Source of the DNA: Pagrus major
Taxonomy: Eukaryota > Chordata > Actinopteri > Spariformes > Sparidae
DNA: 64,000 nt
Direction of reading: 5' to 3'
Assembly: GCF_040436345.1 (NCBI RefSeq)
Contig: NC_133225.1
Location: 26,144,040 to 26,208,039, forward strand
The notes under the pieces are model-generated. The model saw only the letters and a program-made list of their open reading frames with translations. It ran no database searches and was not told the origin of the DNA. Positions 1 to 10,830 of this stretch are shown one piece after another. Position numbers and translations under genes: made by a program. Each line of letters starts with the position of its first letter. Position 1 is the stretch's first letter.

Positions 1-1339
1 TACATTTGGATTAATGTGCAGCTTTATCTGAAAACCCTATTCTGATAGCTCATGAATCATTTTTCAATAAAAATGCAAAAACAGTAAGTGGTTCCACCCT
101 CTCAAATGTAAATATTAGCTGATTTTCTTCGGCTTCTGATGGCTGAACTGAACATCTTTGAGTTCTGGACTGTTGATCAAGCACAACAAGCAATTTTTCA
201 CTATTTTCTGACATCTTATAGACTGAAGTATTTCCCAAGAAAACAATCTGCAGATTAGCTGATCATTATAATAGATCTGTATTTGCAGCCCTAAACGATA
301 GAGATAAAAGAAGCAAATCCTCACATTTGAGAGGCTGGTATCAAGTAAGCTTAATGTTTGGCACTTCAGCTCTATAAAAGAATGACTTTTGTATTTTTTC
401 ACATTCATCAGAACTGTTAAAATTCTGTCGAGTTACTCGTTAACGGCTCTAAAAACTGAAGCGTACAAGTGTTTAAGACATTGTTTTGTCCCTCAAAATG
501 CCATTCTGATGTATGTCAACCACATGTCCGGACACAATTTTGTCAATATTTAACAATATTTCCTTTTACGTTAAAGGTGCAATATGTAGTTTTGGGGGAC
601 AAATTTTAATCAGAAGACCAAAATCTTCATTGACAAACTAAATCAACAAACTTCGTGATTTCATGACTGAATGAACTCAATAAACAAATTGACCTTAAAG
701 GACAACACAGGTTCATACTGTTTTGTTCATGTGGCGGACCCTGCCACCTTTCTAGCTTCAAACAGTGTTCTGGTGAAATTATTTTCCTCTGAGAACAGCT
801 TGTGTATTCACCTATTGAAAAAAATACACATTTCTGAGTTTGTATTTGTAGTATTACCTCATTAATATTTTAAATACTACAATTCTGAGTTTGAATTTCT
901 TCTCCAAAATTACATATAGGCTACATATACTTTAAGTAGCCTTTTTGACCTTTTTTTCATTTTAATGGGATAACCTTTCGGCGCTGCAAAAAGTAGACTT
1001 TGAAACTTTGAAACAGGACACACGAGACACAATGCAGGCTGCATCGCTGCACAAGAACAAGTCCTCTGTGTACACTAACATTTGTGAAACGAGTTTGGCA
1101 AGTTAAACCTCTCTTCCTGACTGCTCTGTTACATGAGGCTTACAGCGCTCACGCTGTAGTAAGTTAGCCTGTCTTTGCCAGGACACTGGAGTATTCTGGC
1201 TTTTTCATGTACAGTTGTTTCAGAAAATGCAAAACATCCTTGAATGTTGTGACGTGTCGGTACTTTCTGTTAGCGGGTGTAGCAGGTGCTTCGCTCATGT
1301 CAACTTCCCCCCTTCAACAACAAGTCGCCTCAAACTTAC
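1..1339. other. intron 1 of the AP-1 mu gene, with dispersed repeats
   Basis: No exon is visible on either strand. At about 300-345 there is a fragment of a dispersed teleost repeat (CAAATCCTCACATTTGAGAG). A second element occupies about 571-920. The rest is AT-rich with no feature I can support. Confidence 0.5.
571..920. mobile_element. small non-autonomous element with short inverted ends
   Basis: The left end TTAAAGGTGCAATATGTAG and the right end near 906-920 (ACATATAGG region) are weakly inverted copies of each other. The interior, including GTGGCGGACCCTGCCACC, matches a repeat I recognise as common in percomorph genomes. It has no coding capacity: the 64-codon reading frame at 671-865 lies wholly inside the element. 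Confidence 0.55.
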
Positions 1340-1381
1340 CTTTCCCTTCAGGTCGAGGATAAATATCGCCGACGCCGACAT
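1340..1381 (-). CDS. AP-1 complex mu subunit, first coding exon only (partial gene)
   Basis: On the minus strand an ATG at 1381-1379 opens 14 codons reading MSASAIFILDLKGK, followed directly by a consensus donor GTAAGT. This is the N-terminus of the AP-1 clathrin adaptor medium chain (vertebrate AP1M1/AP1M2 begin MSASAV-with the same LDLKGK or LDVKGK end), and the family's first exon ends at this point in phase 0. The ATG has A at -3. AP-1 mu binds tyrosine-based YxxPhi sorting signals on cargo at the trans-Golgi network and endosomes. No second exon is visible between 1 and 1339, so the rest of the gene must lie left of the window and intron 1 is longer than 1.3 kb. Fourteen residues cannot separate ap1m1, ap1m2 and the fish paralogue ap1m3, so no symbol is assigned. 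Confidence 0.8.
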
Positions 1382-1660
1382 CTTGGTGGTGAAAAAATTC
1401 CTCGAGAAGAAGAACTAGCCTGGGTAATATCTGGGTCTGCTGTCAGATATGGGTCACTTGAGGGGAATGATATCCGCTCCCATCATCCTCCTTCCTCCTC
1501 TCCTCCACTCTCTTCAGTTGTTGCGTTCAACTGCAGCTCGCTGCTTTTCCGGAGCGGAGCATCAAGCTCGCTGCAGTGCAGCAGACACCACTTCCGGCCG
1601 TTAGCCGGCGCTGGGATTTATTTTACTGAAATTCACCCAAAATTACAGATGGCGTTAATT
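1382..1660 (-). promoter_or_regulatory. probable 5' UTR and promoter of the AP-1 mu gene
   Basis: This stretch lies immediately upstream of the minus-strand ATG at 1381. It is clearly more GC-rich than its surroundings, with CCGGAGCGGAG at about 1549-1559 and a GGCCGTTAGCCGGC-like block at about 1597-1612. No TATA box is obvious. The transcription start cannot be placed. The call rests on position and composition alone. Confidence 0.4.
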
Positions 1661-2889
1661 AACTAGCTGTATCTGAGTTGTTTTATAGCTTGACTAAGCA
1701 CATTTCATGCTAGCCTACATTTAACTTCTCATTAGCTTTCTTTTCTGGGGTGGAAATATTGCAGAGGTTTATTTCACAGCTATGTCTCTACATAGGGCCT
1801 ACAAAACACATGATCAGCTCATAGGCTACATTAGATTGAAATGTTATAATTTACATAATTTATATTTAAAAAACTATATATAAAGGCTTTATAATGAATA
1901 TATTTAAATAGTGTATAAAATTCACAATATACTCCAACTCAACTAAAACATTCAAGTATATGTTAATATTCTAGGTAAACTTTTGATACACCAAGCACAT
2001 TTTATGAAAATACTTTACTTAATGAACATTTCAATGAAATTTTAGGTATAAAAGAAAATATTTTAGCTTTTAAAACTATTTTATTACATTTACATTATTG
2101 TCATTTTCTCGCATGCGTTCTGTCTTATTGGCTTGTCAGTCAGTATTGGCTTTGAAGTGCATTAACTTCTGTAAAAAGTGTTGTACAAATAAAGTTTGAT
2201 TGATTAATCATATTGGTAAATGTAAACCTAAGTGCACTGTATATACTGTATATATAGCATGTATATATTCATGCTTATACTGTACATAACCACGGCACAA
2301 TTTCTTGGCCCTACTGTGTTCTTGTTTACAACTTCCACGTTTGCTGTCTGTTGTTGGTTTATTGTTGCCTTTTTGTATATATTGTATATATGTATCTAAA
2401 CACATATTTTTGTTCAGCATCATGTATGTACTGTATATCATAGTTTTGTTTTGTTCCGCCTTGACAATTAAAAGTTACATATGTATTTGTCAGTAATAAT
2501 CAAATATTATGTATCATCTCATAATATAACTTTGTGAAAGGGGCCAATCTACATCAGTACTTTCATTTTTTATATGTACATTTTGCTCATATTTCTTCTG
2601 AACTTCTACTTGAACACTGAACTTGGACTTGAAAAGGAATGGAATATTTCTATATTGCTCTTTTGCTACTTTTACTTTTGTAAAGGGTCTAAAAACTTAG
2701 ATTATTTTTTTTAGAAATCCAGCACAACGATATAATCCAATTGTGGTGTAGTACTGTATTTTTACACTAATATGGTGTGATATATTATAAATATAATCCT
2801 CATTTACTTTGGGTGGGCTGAAGGGTATTTGTTTGCTCAAATTTGTAGACACATCTACAATAGCTACCAATTTAAAATTCTGTAGGCTT
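1661..2889. other. AT-rich spacer, no gene seen
   Basis: Nothing coding is visible. An AATAAAGTTTGATTGATT stretch at about 2189-2206 looks like a poly(A) signal, but no gene ends there. Around 2230-2440 there are TATATA/TGTATA-rich low-complexity runs. At about 2545-2700 the TACTTTTACTTTTG-type text resembles a common teleost dispersed repeat. Confidence 0.4.
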
Positions 2890-2897
2890 CTTTTATT

Positions 2898-3118
2898 TTG
2901 AAAGCAGCATCGCCATTATTCCGGTTTCGCTCCGGCTCCTCTATGGAACTTGACACGCTGTGTTTCCGGGCAGGAACCTCGCCTGACAGTCTCACACAGA
3001 CCTGTCAGACCGCTCTCATCAGCTGGATGGTCTCAGAGGCTCCAGGCCTCTTTTCGAGACACTGTGTCAGGCTTAATTACTGCTGCTGATGCCACTGCTG
3101 TAAAGTTAAAGGAGAAAG
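2898..3118 (+). other. GC-richer island ending in a consensus splice donor; possible unassigned first exon
   Basis: This block stands out from its AT-rich flanks. It starts with TTCCGGTTTCGCTCCGGCTCC, an ETS-like promoter signature, and ends GGAGAAAG followed by GTGAGTGTG, a strong plus-strand donor. A frame from ATG 2950 runs through the donor with a basic, Ser/Arg-rich start, which could be a mitochondrial presequence or chance. A plausible acceptor TTTTGCAG at about 3591-3598 leads to only a dozen codons. On the minus strand the same block has a pyrimidine tract plus CAG at about 3103-3120 and AATAAA near 2890, so a terminal exon there is equally possible. I do not recognise a protein. Confidence 0.2.
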
Positions 3119-3120
3119 GT

Positions 3121-4284
3121 GAGTGTGTTGGTTCAATCAACACCAAATGCTGGAGAAACTAGTCCTCAGAAGTTTGGATTTAGAATGAGATTTTTGATCC
3201 AGTCAAACAATCCAGGTGACACTGTTTCCGTTTCTGATTTTTATTGAGGTCACAGTTTTACAGATTGTACTATAGAGCAGTACTGTCTTAATGCACAGAC
3301 CCAGTCTATTGTTAATCCTCTAAAAATAGCAGTTAAGTGTAAAGTAACTACAAGTAGGCTAATGCTTTTACTATAATTGAACCAGCCTACATTTATAATG
3401 TAGCAGCAGGCGTACCTTTTCTGAGAACATCTGAAGACCTGTATAACACATATTGTACTGAGCCTTTGAAAAAGCAAAAAATCATAATGTACAGTGATGC
3501 TGTAACAACACAATTGCACTGATATTACTTGATATTTTCTCTGAGGCTTTTTGTCTCTTGTAAAGCTATTGATCAGTCTAACAGCTCTGGTTTTGCAGAG
3601 CATCACAGAGTCCTTATCTTGCCTCGATGCTACTGAGAGCTCTGTATAAAGGCCAGATTGGATAGTGAGTCATATTTTACAACCATGCATACTCTGTCTG
3701 CACATTTGCTTCATTGATAAAGCATGACAGTGCAAAGTAGAAACGTCCCTGTTTATATTCAGCACAATTGTGGTTATTGGTTTAATTCGTACAGAGATAT
3801 TTTGCGTACCCTGTGCTGTCAAATCAAATAATCAATAAACAAATCAACTCACACAAAAAACTGCCTAAATTTGGCAAATGTTCATATTTACAGAAGACCT
3901 TTTAATCTCTTTTTTACTCTCTTGAAAATGTTTGCTGTTTCAGGACAAAATCTGATTCCTTTGATTATCACTTATAACTGAGAAACATATTCTGTTGCTG
4001 TTGTCAATATACTGACAAATAAGGCATGATATATTGTTCTAAGTATATTTTGAAATTCTCTTTTATGGATCTTCAGATCGCACATTGAGAACCACTGCAC
4101 TAATGAAGCACCTTGTCATACTGTGCATGAGAGTTTTATGCTTTCCTGAACTTAAAATGTTTCCCAAGTACCCGTTTTGTGATTGACAACATGGCTCTTC
4201 CTCCCACAAACGTAAAAATAAAGAAATGTTGGAGTGGAATCGGTGGTTTACACAGTGGTGGAGGTGTAGAGGGAGGCGGTCCTG
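3121..4284 (-). other. region downstream of the c1orf210-like gene; probably includes its 3' UTR
   Basis: It lies 3' of the minus-strand stop at 4287-4285. A minus-strand AATAAA (plus-strand TTTATT at 3240-3245) is the clearest candidate poly(A) signal, which would give a 3' UTR of about 1 kb. No other gene is visible in the stretch. Confidence 0.35.
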
Positions 4285-4484
4285 TTAAGCGATGGAGAAT
4301 TCAATTTCATCCAGCTCATCCTCTGTGTCCTCCATGTTCTCTGCCGCTCTCTCAGCCCTCGCTCTCTCACTGGCCGGGATGTAGTTGTCCTCGATGAAGC
4401 CGTCATCATCTTCCTCGCTCACAGGAGGCATGCAGTGAAGGTTATTCCCACGAGTCCCGTGCATGGCAAATTCCACCTCCAGGC
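4285..4484 (-). CDS. c1orf210: c1orf210-like exon 3 (acidic tail)
   Basis: The acceptor CTCCCAG lies before GCCTGG, phase 1, and the stop TAA is at 4287-4285. It encodes the acidic tail with the EEDDDGFIEDNYI signature and ends DELDEIEFSIA. Confidence 0.88.
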
Positions 4485-6761
4485 CTGGGAGCAGTGATAG
4501 AGACACATGAGCAGTTGCACCAGGACCAACAGTCATTTCCATGTAAGTGCTACAGTAGATGTCATTCTGACTGACGGTGGGGTTGGTGTTCAGTGAAATG
4601 AAGAAGTGCATCACACAGGAGATTGAAAGCTGTGAAGTTGCACTGGTGTTCAGCCTGAAGCTGCCCTAACAGTGACTGATGAAGTGGATTTGTGTGATCA
4701 GATGAAGTTTGACAGAAATTTTACTCCCAGATGAGCTTTTAATGATTATTTAATGATTATTGTTTTATCAGCTCACAAGCAGAGAGCATGTCTGTAAGAA
4801 CACTAACATTAATGCCTGTACATTTTTCATGTTCTTGAACATTTCTCAGTAGTTTTTGACTGTGAGAGATTGTCATGTTTGGTTAAAAATAGACTGATTT
4901 GTAACATTAAGGAATGTTTAATAGGCCAAACACAAACTTGACGCGTCACACTGGCTGACAGAGGCAATATTACATTTTATGTTCAAAATATTTGTTCTCT
5001 TGCTTTATACGCTGAGAGAGACAGACTCTAACGGTTTCAGATTTGACTGTTGATGTGCGTTTCTCTTTTTGTGGCCACCGTCACATTGTTTAAAAATGTG
5101 TGAACGTGAGTTACTGTTTCCTGTATAATGAGCATGATGATTGATGTTGGCCACAACCTTGCTGATATTGTTTGATGTTTTGCCACCTGGAAGCAGCACG
5201 ACATTGACGTTTCCTTGTTGTAAAGGCAAGAGCTGTTGCTTGTTTGCACACAAAGCTAGACGCTAACTTTCCTGCTCCGTCTGTCATTTAGTGCTGGGCA
5301 GGGCGTGTACAGTTGATTTAAAACTAAAACAACGAGCTGAAAAACACTAAAATGCTCCATTAATCCAAGGAGAACTGAAGAACCGGGTGATAATTCTCTT
5401 TTTTGTTATCAAACGACTTTGACTATACTTAGTCATTTGAGTGTTAATATAAAAATATGGATTAGCGTAGCTTTACGCAGTCACTGAACACACTATGGCA
5501 ACAAGGACACTTAACTTTTTATTTCTGTTTTTTTTCTGCACTCTAATATTCATTCCAGACTTAATATTAGTGTAAAATATCAAATGCATTACCAAGGGGA
5601 TAGAGGTTTAGAAACATGCGCAGATTCACTTAAAAAACACTGCGATCTCCAAGGTTAGAAAGTTGCGGTTGCAATAGGGGGGACACAGCCAGAAATTTTG
5701 TGGACCAATGAACTGATGGACGCAGCACCTGTGTATAATTAAGCCTCCCACAGGAGTATACGACGAACGCTTCATGAGTTATGAAAACTGACGTGGCAAA
5801 ATGTTTTGTGAGTGTCTTTCTACAAAGTCTGGTCATGTTAGGTGAATCTGTTTTAAAGTGATGCACCTTTTGGTTGGAGGCCAACACTGCTGCACCCTGT
5901 TTATCCAGTTTACATGATCAGCTAATCAGATGTTCTTTGACTCACATCAAATCTTTCCAGAGAATCTTGTGCAAGTCTGTGAATCCATGTGGAAGTTACC
6001 TCACATTACCACGGCCCACTTGTAGCCAGACACACACCGTCGCACACACTTGACCCCCGTTCAAAATGTCAGCCTCCTCGGGCGAAACTGTGGCTGTGGA
6101 AGGGTTGGAAAAAAGTCTGCGGACTGACAGACTAACAGAGCGCTCTATAGAGCTGCTGGTTGCAGCTAAAACAAATAAAGAGTGCCATTTTTATTTTGGG
6201 GGGTTTTTGGATGCTCATCACTCCTAAAGGTTTATGATCATCATCAGTGCAGCTCGACGTTTTCAAAGCAGAAAGAAACATGGTGTACACCATGACAAAG
6301 AAGCATGTCTACCTTCTGTGCATAAAAAGTTGAGGTTTGTCACATAAAGGAATGTTTTGAACAAACCTGACGGGTCACACTGGCTGGTAGTGTCTGTCTC
6401 CCTCAGCCGTGTGTGCCTGTAGCTGGCCAGGTAACGCCGGATCACCTGGCATTTGGCCAGAAGGGCGATGACAATGGAGATGGAGATGGCTGTGCCGAGG
6501 ACAGCCACCAGGAACTCCCAGTTGTGAGAGGTATATGTACCTGACTGCTTCGTCAAGGTGGCTGCAAGAGAGAAAATAAACCGCATCCCAAATTAATCTT
6601 TTGTGGTTGTGAAGCAGCCTCCTGGTTTGATCATTGACATCTTGGAAAGCACCTAAATATCTCAGCTCAGGGAATTCTCTGTTTATTTCCTTTGAACTCT
6701 TACCATTTTGTGTCGTTGTTGGTGTAGCTGTAAAAGCTGAGCCATTTGCTGTTAGATCCAT
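4285..6761 (-). CDS. c1orf210: TEMP/C1orf210-like single-pass endosomal membrane protein (three coding exons)
   Basis: Minus-strand exons 6761-6704, 6561-6367 and 4484-4285 join in phase 1 each time and give 453 nt, 150 aa plus stop. Residues 1-35 are a short Ser/Thr-rich N-terminus without a signal peptide. A hydrophobic segment spans about 36-55, followed by AKC, then RRYLASYRH. The acidic C-terminal tail carries EEDDDGFIEDNYI at about 108-120 and ends in a second acidic run. The AKC...RRYxASYRH block and the EDDDGFIEDNYI motif match human C1orf210 (type III endosome membrane protein TEMP, 113 aa), so the fish tail is longer. The N-terminus carries potential N-glycosylation sites (NGS, NAT), as expected for N-out topology. 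In human the gene lies head-to-head with TIE1, as here. Function is poorly known; endosomal location is from the human protein name. Confidence 0.85.
4485..6366 (-). other. intron 2 of the c1orf210-like gene
   Basis: This is 1.9 kb between exons 2 and 3. No exon, RNA gene or clear transposon is visible in it. Confidence 0.7.
6367..6561 (-). CDS. c1orf210: c1orf210-like exon 2 (transmembrane exon)
   Basis: The acceptor is TCTCTCTTGCAG and the donor is TCAG before GTTTGT. Phase is 1 at both ends and the length is 195 nt. It encodes the hydrophobic helix with VLGTAISISIVIALLA, then AKC and the basic juxtamembrane RRYLASYRH block. Confidence 0.88.
6704..6761 (-). CDS. c1orf210: c1orf210-like exon 1 (coding part)
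   Basis: The ATG at 6761-6759 (context CCAGATGG) opens residues 1-19 and the exon ends AATG before GTAAGA, in phase 1. The open frame continues upstream only to a TTG, so this ATG is the start. A 5' UTR exon further upstream is possible but cannot be seen. Confidence 0.8.
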
Positions 6762-8174
6762 CTGGCTTTGCTTGTGTTTGTGCAGTCTCTTACGGGGTGT
6801 GACGTCTCCTGTGTGGCTCAATTAGCCTCTTGTTGGATGAGACCTGTCTCTTTCATTAACTCTAGCAATAAGCCATGTACCGTCGGTGTATATCACACAT
6901 AATGTCAGTCAAAGAAAGAACAGTTTTTTGGTAGCCTCTCTTGCTACAAGATCCAGCAAATATTTAAAATTTCAGCTGGAGAGGAGCTTTTAATTCCTTA
7001 ATCTGGAAGGGACGCTTGTGCCAAAGCTGGGTAGTGTTGTGTTGTCGTCAGCAGGTATCAAATAAATGGGATCTGAGGGAACAGTTGCAGGGCAGGCATC
7101 TCCCCAGATGAGGGAGGTAGCTGTCTGAAAGATCTCTGTTGACCAGGAGGGAGTTAAACCTTCAGAGCTCCACTAGGTGGCAAGGTTGAGAGACAGGGGA
7201 CTCCACGGTTCAGTTAGAAGTGAAAGGTGGTGGCAGCATTGTCATCCTGTTTGTGAGTTGAGTTGTGAGCCGGGTTCCTCCTGCTGCAGTCACATGAGGC
7301 TTTAAAGAAAGTGTGAAAAAGAAATAGGGAATTAAATCAGTGTGAATCTTTTTAATTTGCACACTGCCCTACAAAGAAAAGAAAATCAGCTTTTTCAGTT
7401 CTGTAGACTTTAAGTAAACTCCAGCGCTCCTACATCCCACGTGCATTATGGCTTTGAATTCTTTTGGACTCTTTGTGCCAGAAGATGCATATTTCATGAC
7501 GGAGCCACACAAAAAGACTAGAACAATCAAATGACCTAAATATTTCACTTAGTATGTATGAAGAGTGAGAGTGTCATCATAAAGAGAGAGAGACGCTGTC
7601 TGTGTGGATCCTCTAACTCCAGAAGTCATAATTGAGTACAAGCTGTCAGGAGCTCAGGAGGATATCATCCACAACAGGAAAAGTGTGTCGCAAACAGGAA
7701 GTCCCACATACCGTAGGACCTTCCTCTGTGAGTCTAGCTGACACAGAACACCGGTAAAGTCACTAATGTGTGTGTTTTTGTGTGTGTAAGAATCTGACTA
7801 TGTGCAGTATGTGTCACAGCTTCCCACAATACAGGAGGTAAACACATAATGATTCTCAAAGGACAATTTGATTTTTAAAAAACTAGACGTGTTCCCTTCT
7901 GTCTCGCCCCTCAGTGTCTCATACAGATGCACAACGGACCCTTTAGCTCAATATGAGACGCACCGAGCTTCAAGTCCAGTGTAAACCTGCTGTATATTTT
8001 TGTCAGTGAGACTGCTCCACACAGACTATTAAAGGAAGGCTTTGCACATCGCCCACAGTCGCTAGGCTGTATTTTGTGCGTCTGCTTGAGACATTAGTAT
8101 TTGGCAACCAGGGATGAGAAAACGTTGGGTCAACATAGAAAGGCAGTGGTGATGTAAAATGCCATTAGATATAA

Positions 8175-9105
8175 CCAATATTGGGTTTTGAAGCAAAAAC
8201 TTCAAAATCTTGGGAAATATGCTTAATTGCTTTTTTTTTGGCAGAGTGATAGGTGAGAAGACCATTCTAAGATGGAGCTAGCAGCCAGTTAGCGTCGCTT
8301 CGCACAAAGACTGAAACCCAGCTCTGTTGAAGATACCAATCTGTAATTAAATCAATATACAGTATCTTTTAGTATGTTTCCTAGTAATCAGCAACTTCCC
8401 CAAGTCTGTGTCAGTAACTAGAATGGCACTCAGTAGAGCGTGTATTTCTGCCAAGGCCTCTTTAATTCGATCAAGCCTAATCTAATATCAAACTTCAAAG
8501 CCCTGTATCACTCTAATTTTTAACCCATCCATATCTGATTCACCATAATTTTAACTCACAAAATCTATTTATCAGATTGTACTCACTCATAGATACCAGC
8601 CACCTAAATACAGCTGATTTTTTTCATCAAGATTCAAGCATTATTCCCTGAGAAATGAACACAAAAGGTTGCAATGTTAAAGAAAATTTGAAAAAAATCC
8701 TGGATCTATCCCTTTATCCCAAGCCGCACCAAAAGTTAATGGGGTCTATTCTGGGCTGAGACTCTTCCTTTATCTGAGTTTTGTGGAAATCTGTTGAGCA
8801 GTTTTTGTGTAGTCCTGCTGACAACCTGCTGACCGACCAACGAGCAAATAAAGAAACGAACACAGGTGGAAACATAACTCCTTGGTGGAAGTAATTAGTG
8901 AGTTTACAGGTACTGGTAGGTGGAAGTCCGGACAGAGCCAGGGTAGCTGTTCCCCCCCGTTTCCAGTCTTTGTGCTAAGCTAAGCTAACTGGCTGCCGGC
9001 TGTAACTTTACATTTAAAGTTCAAACACGAGAGTGCTGGTCTTCTCACATAAATCTCCACAAGAAAACAAATAGGTATATGTCCCATAATATGGTACTAT
9101 TCCTA
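8175..9105. mobile_element. non-autonomous foldback element interrupted by another repeat
   Basis: The left arm at about 8190-8330 contains GGGAAATATGCTTAATTGC, GGAGCTAGCAGCCAGTTAGC and CACAAAGACTG. The right arm at about 8940-9100 contains the inverted versions (CAGTCTTTGTGCTAAGC, TAACTGGCTGCCGGCTG). This is a long-inverted-end family common in percomorphs; a second copy lies at 35725-36175. The middle, 8421-8896, is a different repeat family. Confidence 0.7.
8421..8896. repeat. dispersed repeat nested inside the 8175-9105 element
   Basis: It starts GAATGGCACTCAGTAGAGCG and ends ACTCCTTGGTGGAAGTAATT, with CTGTTGAGCAGTTTTTGTGT inside. The same family, reverse-complemented, bounds 25382-26257 (ATTACCTCTGCCAAG at its left, GGTATGCGCTCTACTGAG at its right). 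Confidence 0.65.
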
Positions 9106-10005
9106 GTATAGCAAATAAATAAATTATCTTGGGTTCAAGTACACTACACTTTCACTTGCTGTGAAGAAAAAAATGAAGATGTTCTCATTGCAAATAAAAG
9201 CCTGACATCCAGAGAAACTGTTTGAAAGAGAGAGGGTCTTTGTGTACAGCTATTTGCAAATCTCCCTTCTATTTGCATGCAGAGTCTGCAGGTCGGCTCC
9301 GTGTTTGTTTACAGTAAAATTGTGAGGGTGAAGTCAGTGAAGTTCATTATCTAGTGTTTTTATCATAAAGGCTGTATTCAGAGTAAATATTTTGAAACAA
9401 ACACCATCAAAACATTACATCCAATGAAGAGGGCTATTTGTCAGCCAATTTTAAATCAAGCTTTATTTTTTTATTTTCATTTTAAGGACTAAACTAAAAC
9501 TTACTACACAAGAGTCATGGTGTCAATTATAAAGCATTTGCTCGCACATTTCAAAGGCTGCTTTGCAGTGAACAGAAACACAGGTTCCTACTTAAATGCA
9601 GAACTTACTAGAAGTATAGGTTATAAAGGAAAGGCTATTTTGGAAATAATGCTTTTTTTATTACATATTTGTTGAAAGCCTGATATTAATCTAATGTAGC
9701 CTTGTAAATCACATAGTCGGCTTCTCCTTTAAACTGATCGTCTGTAAGACTTGAACCTGGGATGAGCCTGGCATAGATCCTCCTGTTAAAATAAACCATT
9801 TTGTTTTCATTGAGTTAAATGCTGCAGTTGGGTAAATTGGGAAATAATCCCAAACCAAGCTACCACTAGGCTGCAATTATGTTGAAATGATGGTTCACCA
9901 TTCCTGAATATATGTAAAAGGTATTTAGATTCTCATCCACATCTTCTTCCTTTCTCTAAAATATGGTTGTTGCATTGTGTTGTGGTCTAGATTAAGACCT
10001 GTGTA

Positions 10006-10050
10006 TCTCTCTCTCTCTCACTCTCTCTCTCGCTCGCTCGCTCGCTCGCT
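10006..10050. repeat. (CT)n / (CTCG)n microsatellite
   Basis: CT dinucleotides pass into five consecutive CTCG-type units (CGCTCGCTCGCTCGCTCGCT). Confidence 0.95.
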
Positions 10051-10282
10051 CATGGCTCTCAGGTGATTTTTCACAGCAAGAGGGCTGCGGCTGCTTAGCG
10101 CCAGCCATTAGGCCTCTTCCTTTTCGTCTTCTACAGCTATTCTCTTCAGCAGTGTTGGCTGTAAACACACCGACAGGGCTGCTTTTATCTCTTCCTGTTC
10201 TGTCCTCACACAGGCAGCACAACAAAATATACACGCCAAGCAGCACAGGACTGGGAGCTATAGGAGAGAAGCCTGGGAGCCA

Positions 10283-10319
10283 GTGTGTGTTTGTGTGTGT
10301 GTGTGTGTCTGTGTGTGTC
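10283..10319. repeat. imperfect (GT)n microsatellite
   Basis: GT units run with two interruptions (TTT and CT). Confidence 0.9.
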
Positions 10320-10682
10320 AGATGTAGTAGTGTTTGTGAGTTCTGCTTTTTCTGTTTGTGCGTGAACGTGCATGTGGAAGAGGCTACATTTGCATCTTTG
10401 TCTGCAGAGTGTGTTTGAATATTATTATTCTCAAAGAGAGAAGTCAGTTTTTCTTAGTCATTCTTTGTTTCAGTGGCCCACATTGTGAGCTGGGTGTTGG
10501 TTTACAGACAGTAATGGTAGCCAGAGGGTGTAAAATGTTCTTTCTGTCATCAAACTGAATTAACATCAGAATTTTGTTCTGCTCATGGAGCGCGGTCACA
10601 TCCCTTTGAACAGACAAATGTAACTGTTAGCAATTTTATGGTTTGAAATTTGATTATGCTGGCTGAGATGTCAACTCATACA

Positions 10683-10830
10683 GTGGTGGAAAATAAGTAA
10701 ATTCATTCAAGTACCGAGCTGAAGTCCATTTTGAAGTTTCATCACATTTCAGAGGTGAACACTGTACCTTTCACTCCTCTACATGGACAGCTATAGTTAG
10801 TTTTAAACCAGTGACCCCTTAAACCAGTGA
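10683..10830. repeat. dispersed repeat fragment
   Basis: The CAGTGGTGGAAAATAAGTAA start and the following TTCAAGTACCGAGCTG and CACATTTCAGAGGTGAA text match a very common teleost repeat. A probable second fragment of the same family lies at about 12000-12200, in AT-rich DNA with TACTTTAAGTA and GTACTTTCACTTGAG. Confidence 0.5.

Noticed and set aside
1286-1666. 126-codon plus-strand frame
   Set aside because: It overlaps the minus-strand AP-1 mu first exon and promoter, and its composition (Ser/Pro/Arg) is what GC-rich promoter DNA gives. No family is recognised.
6375-6821. 148-codon minus-strand frame through c1orf210 exon 1 and beyond
   Set aside because: It starts at TTG, not ATG, and reads through the exon 1 donor into intron and then out of frame through exon 2. 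The spliced model with the ATG at 6761 matches the human protein.
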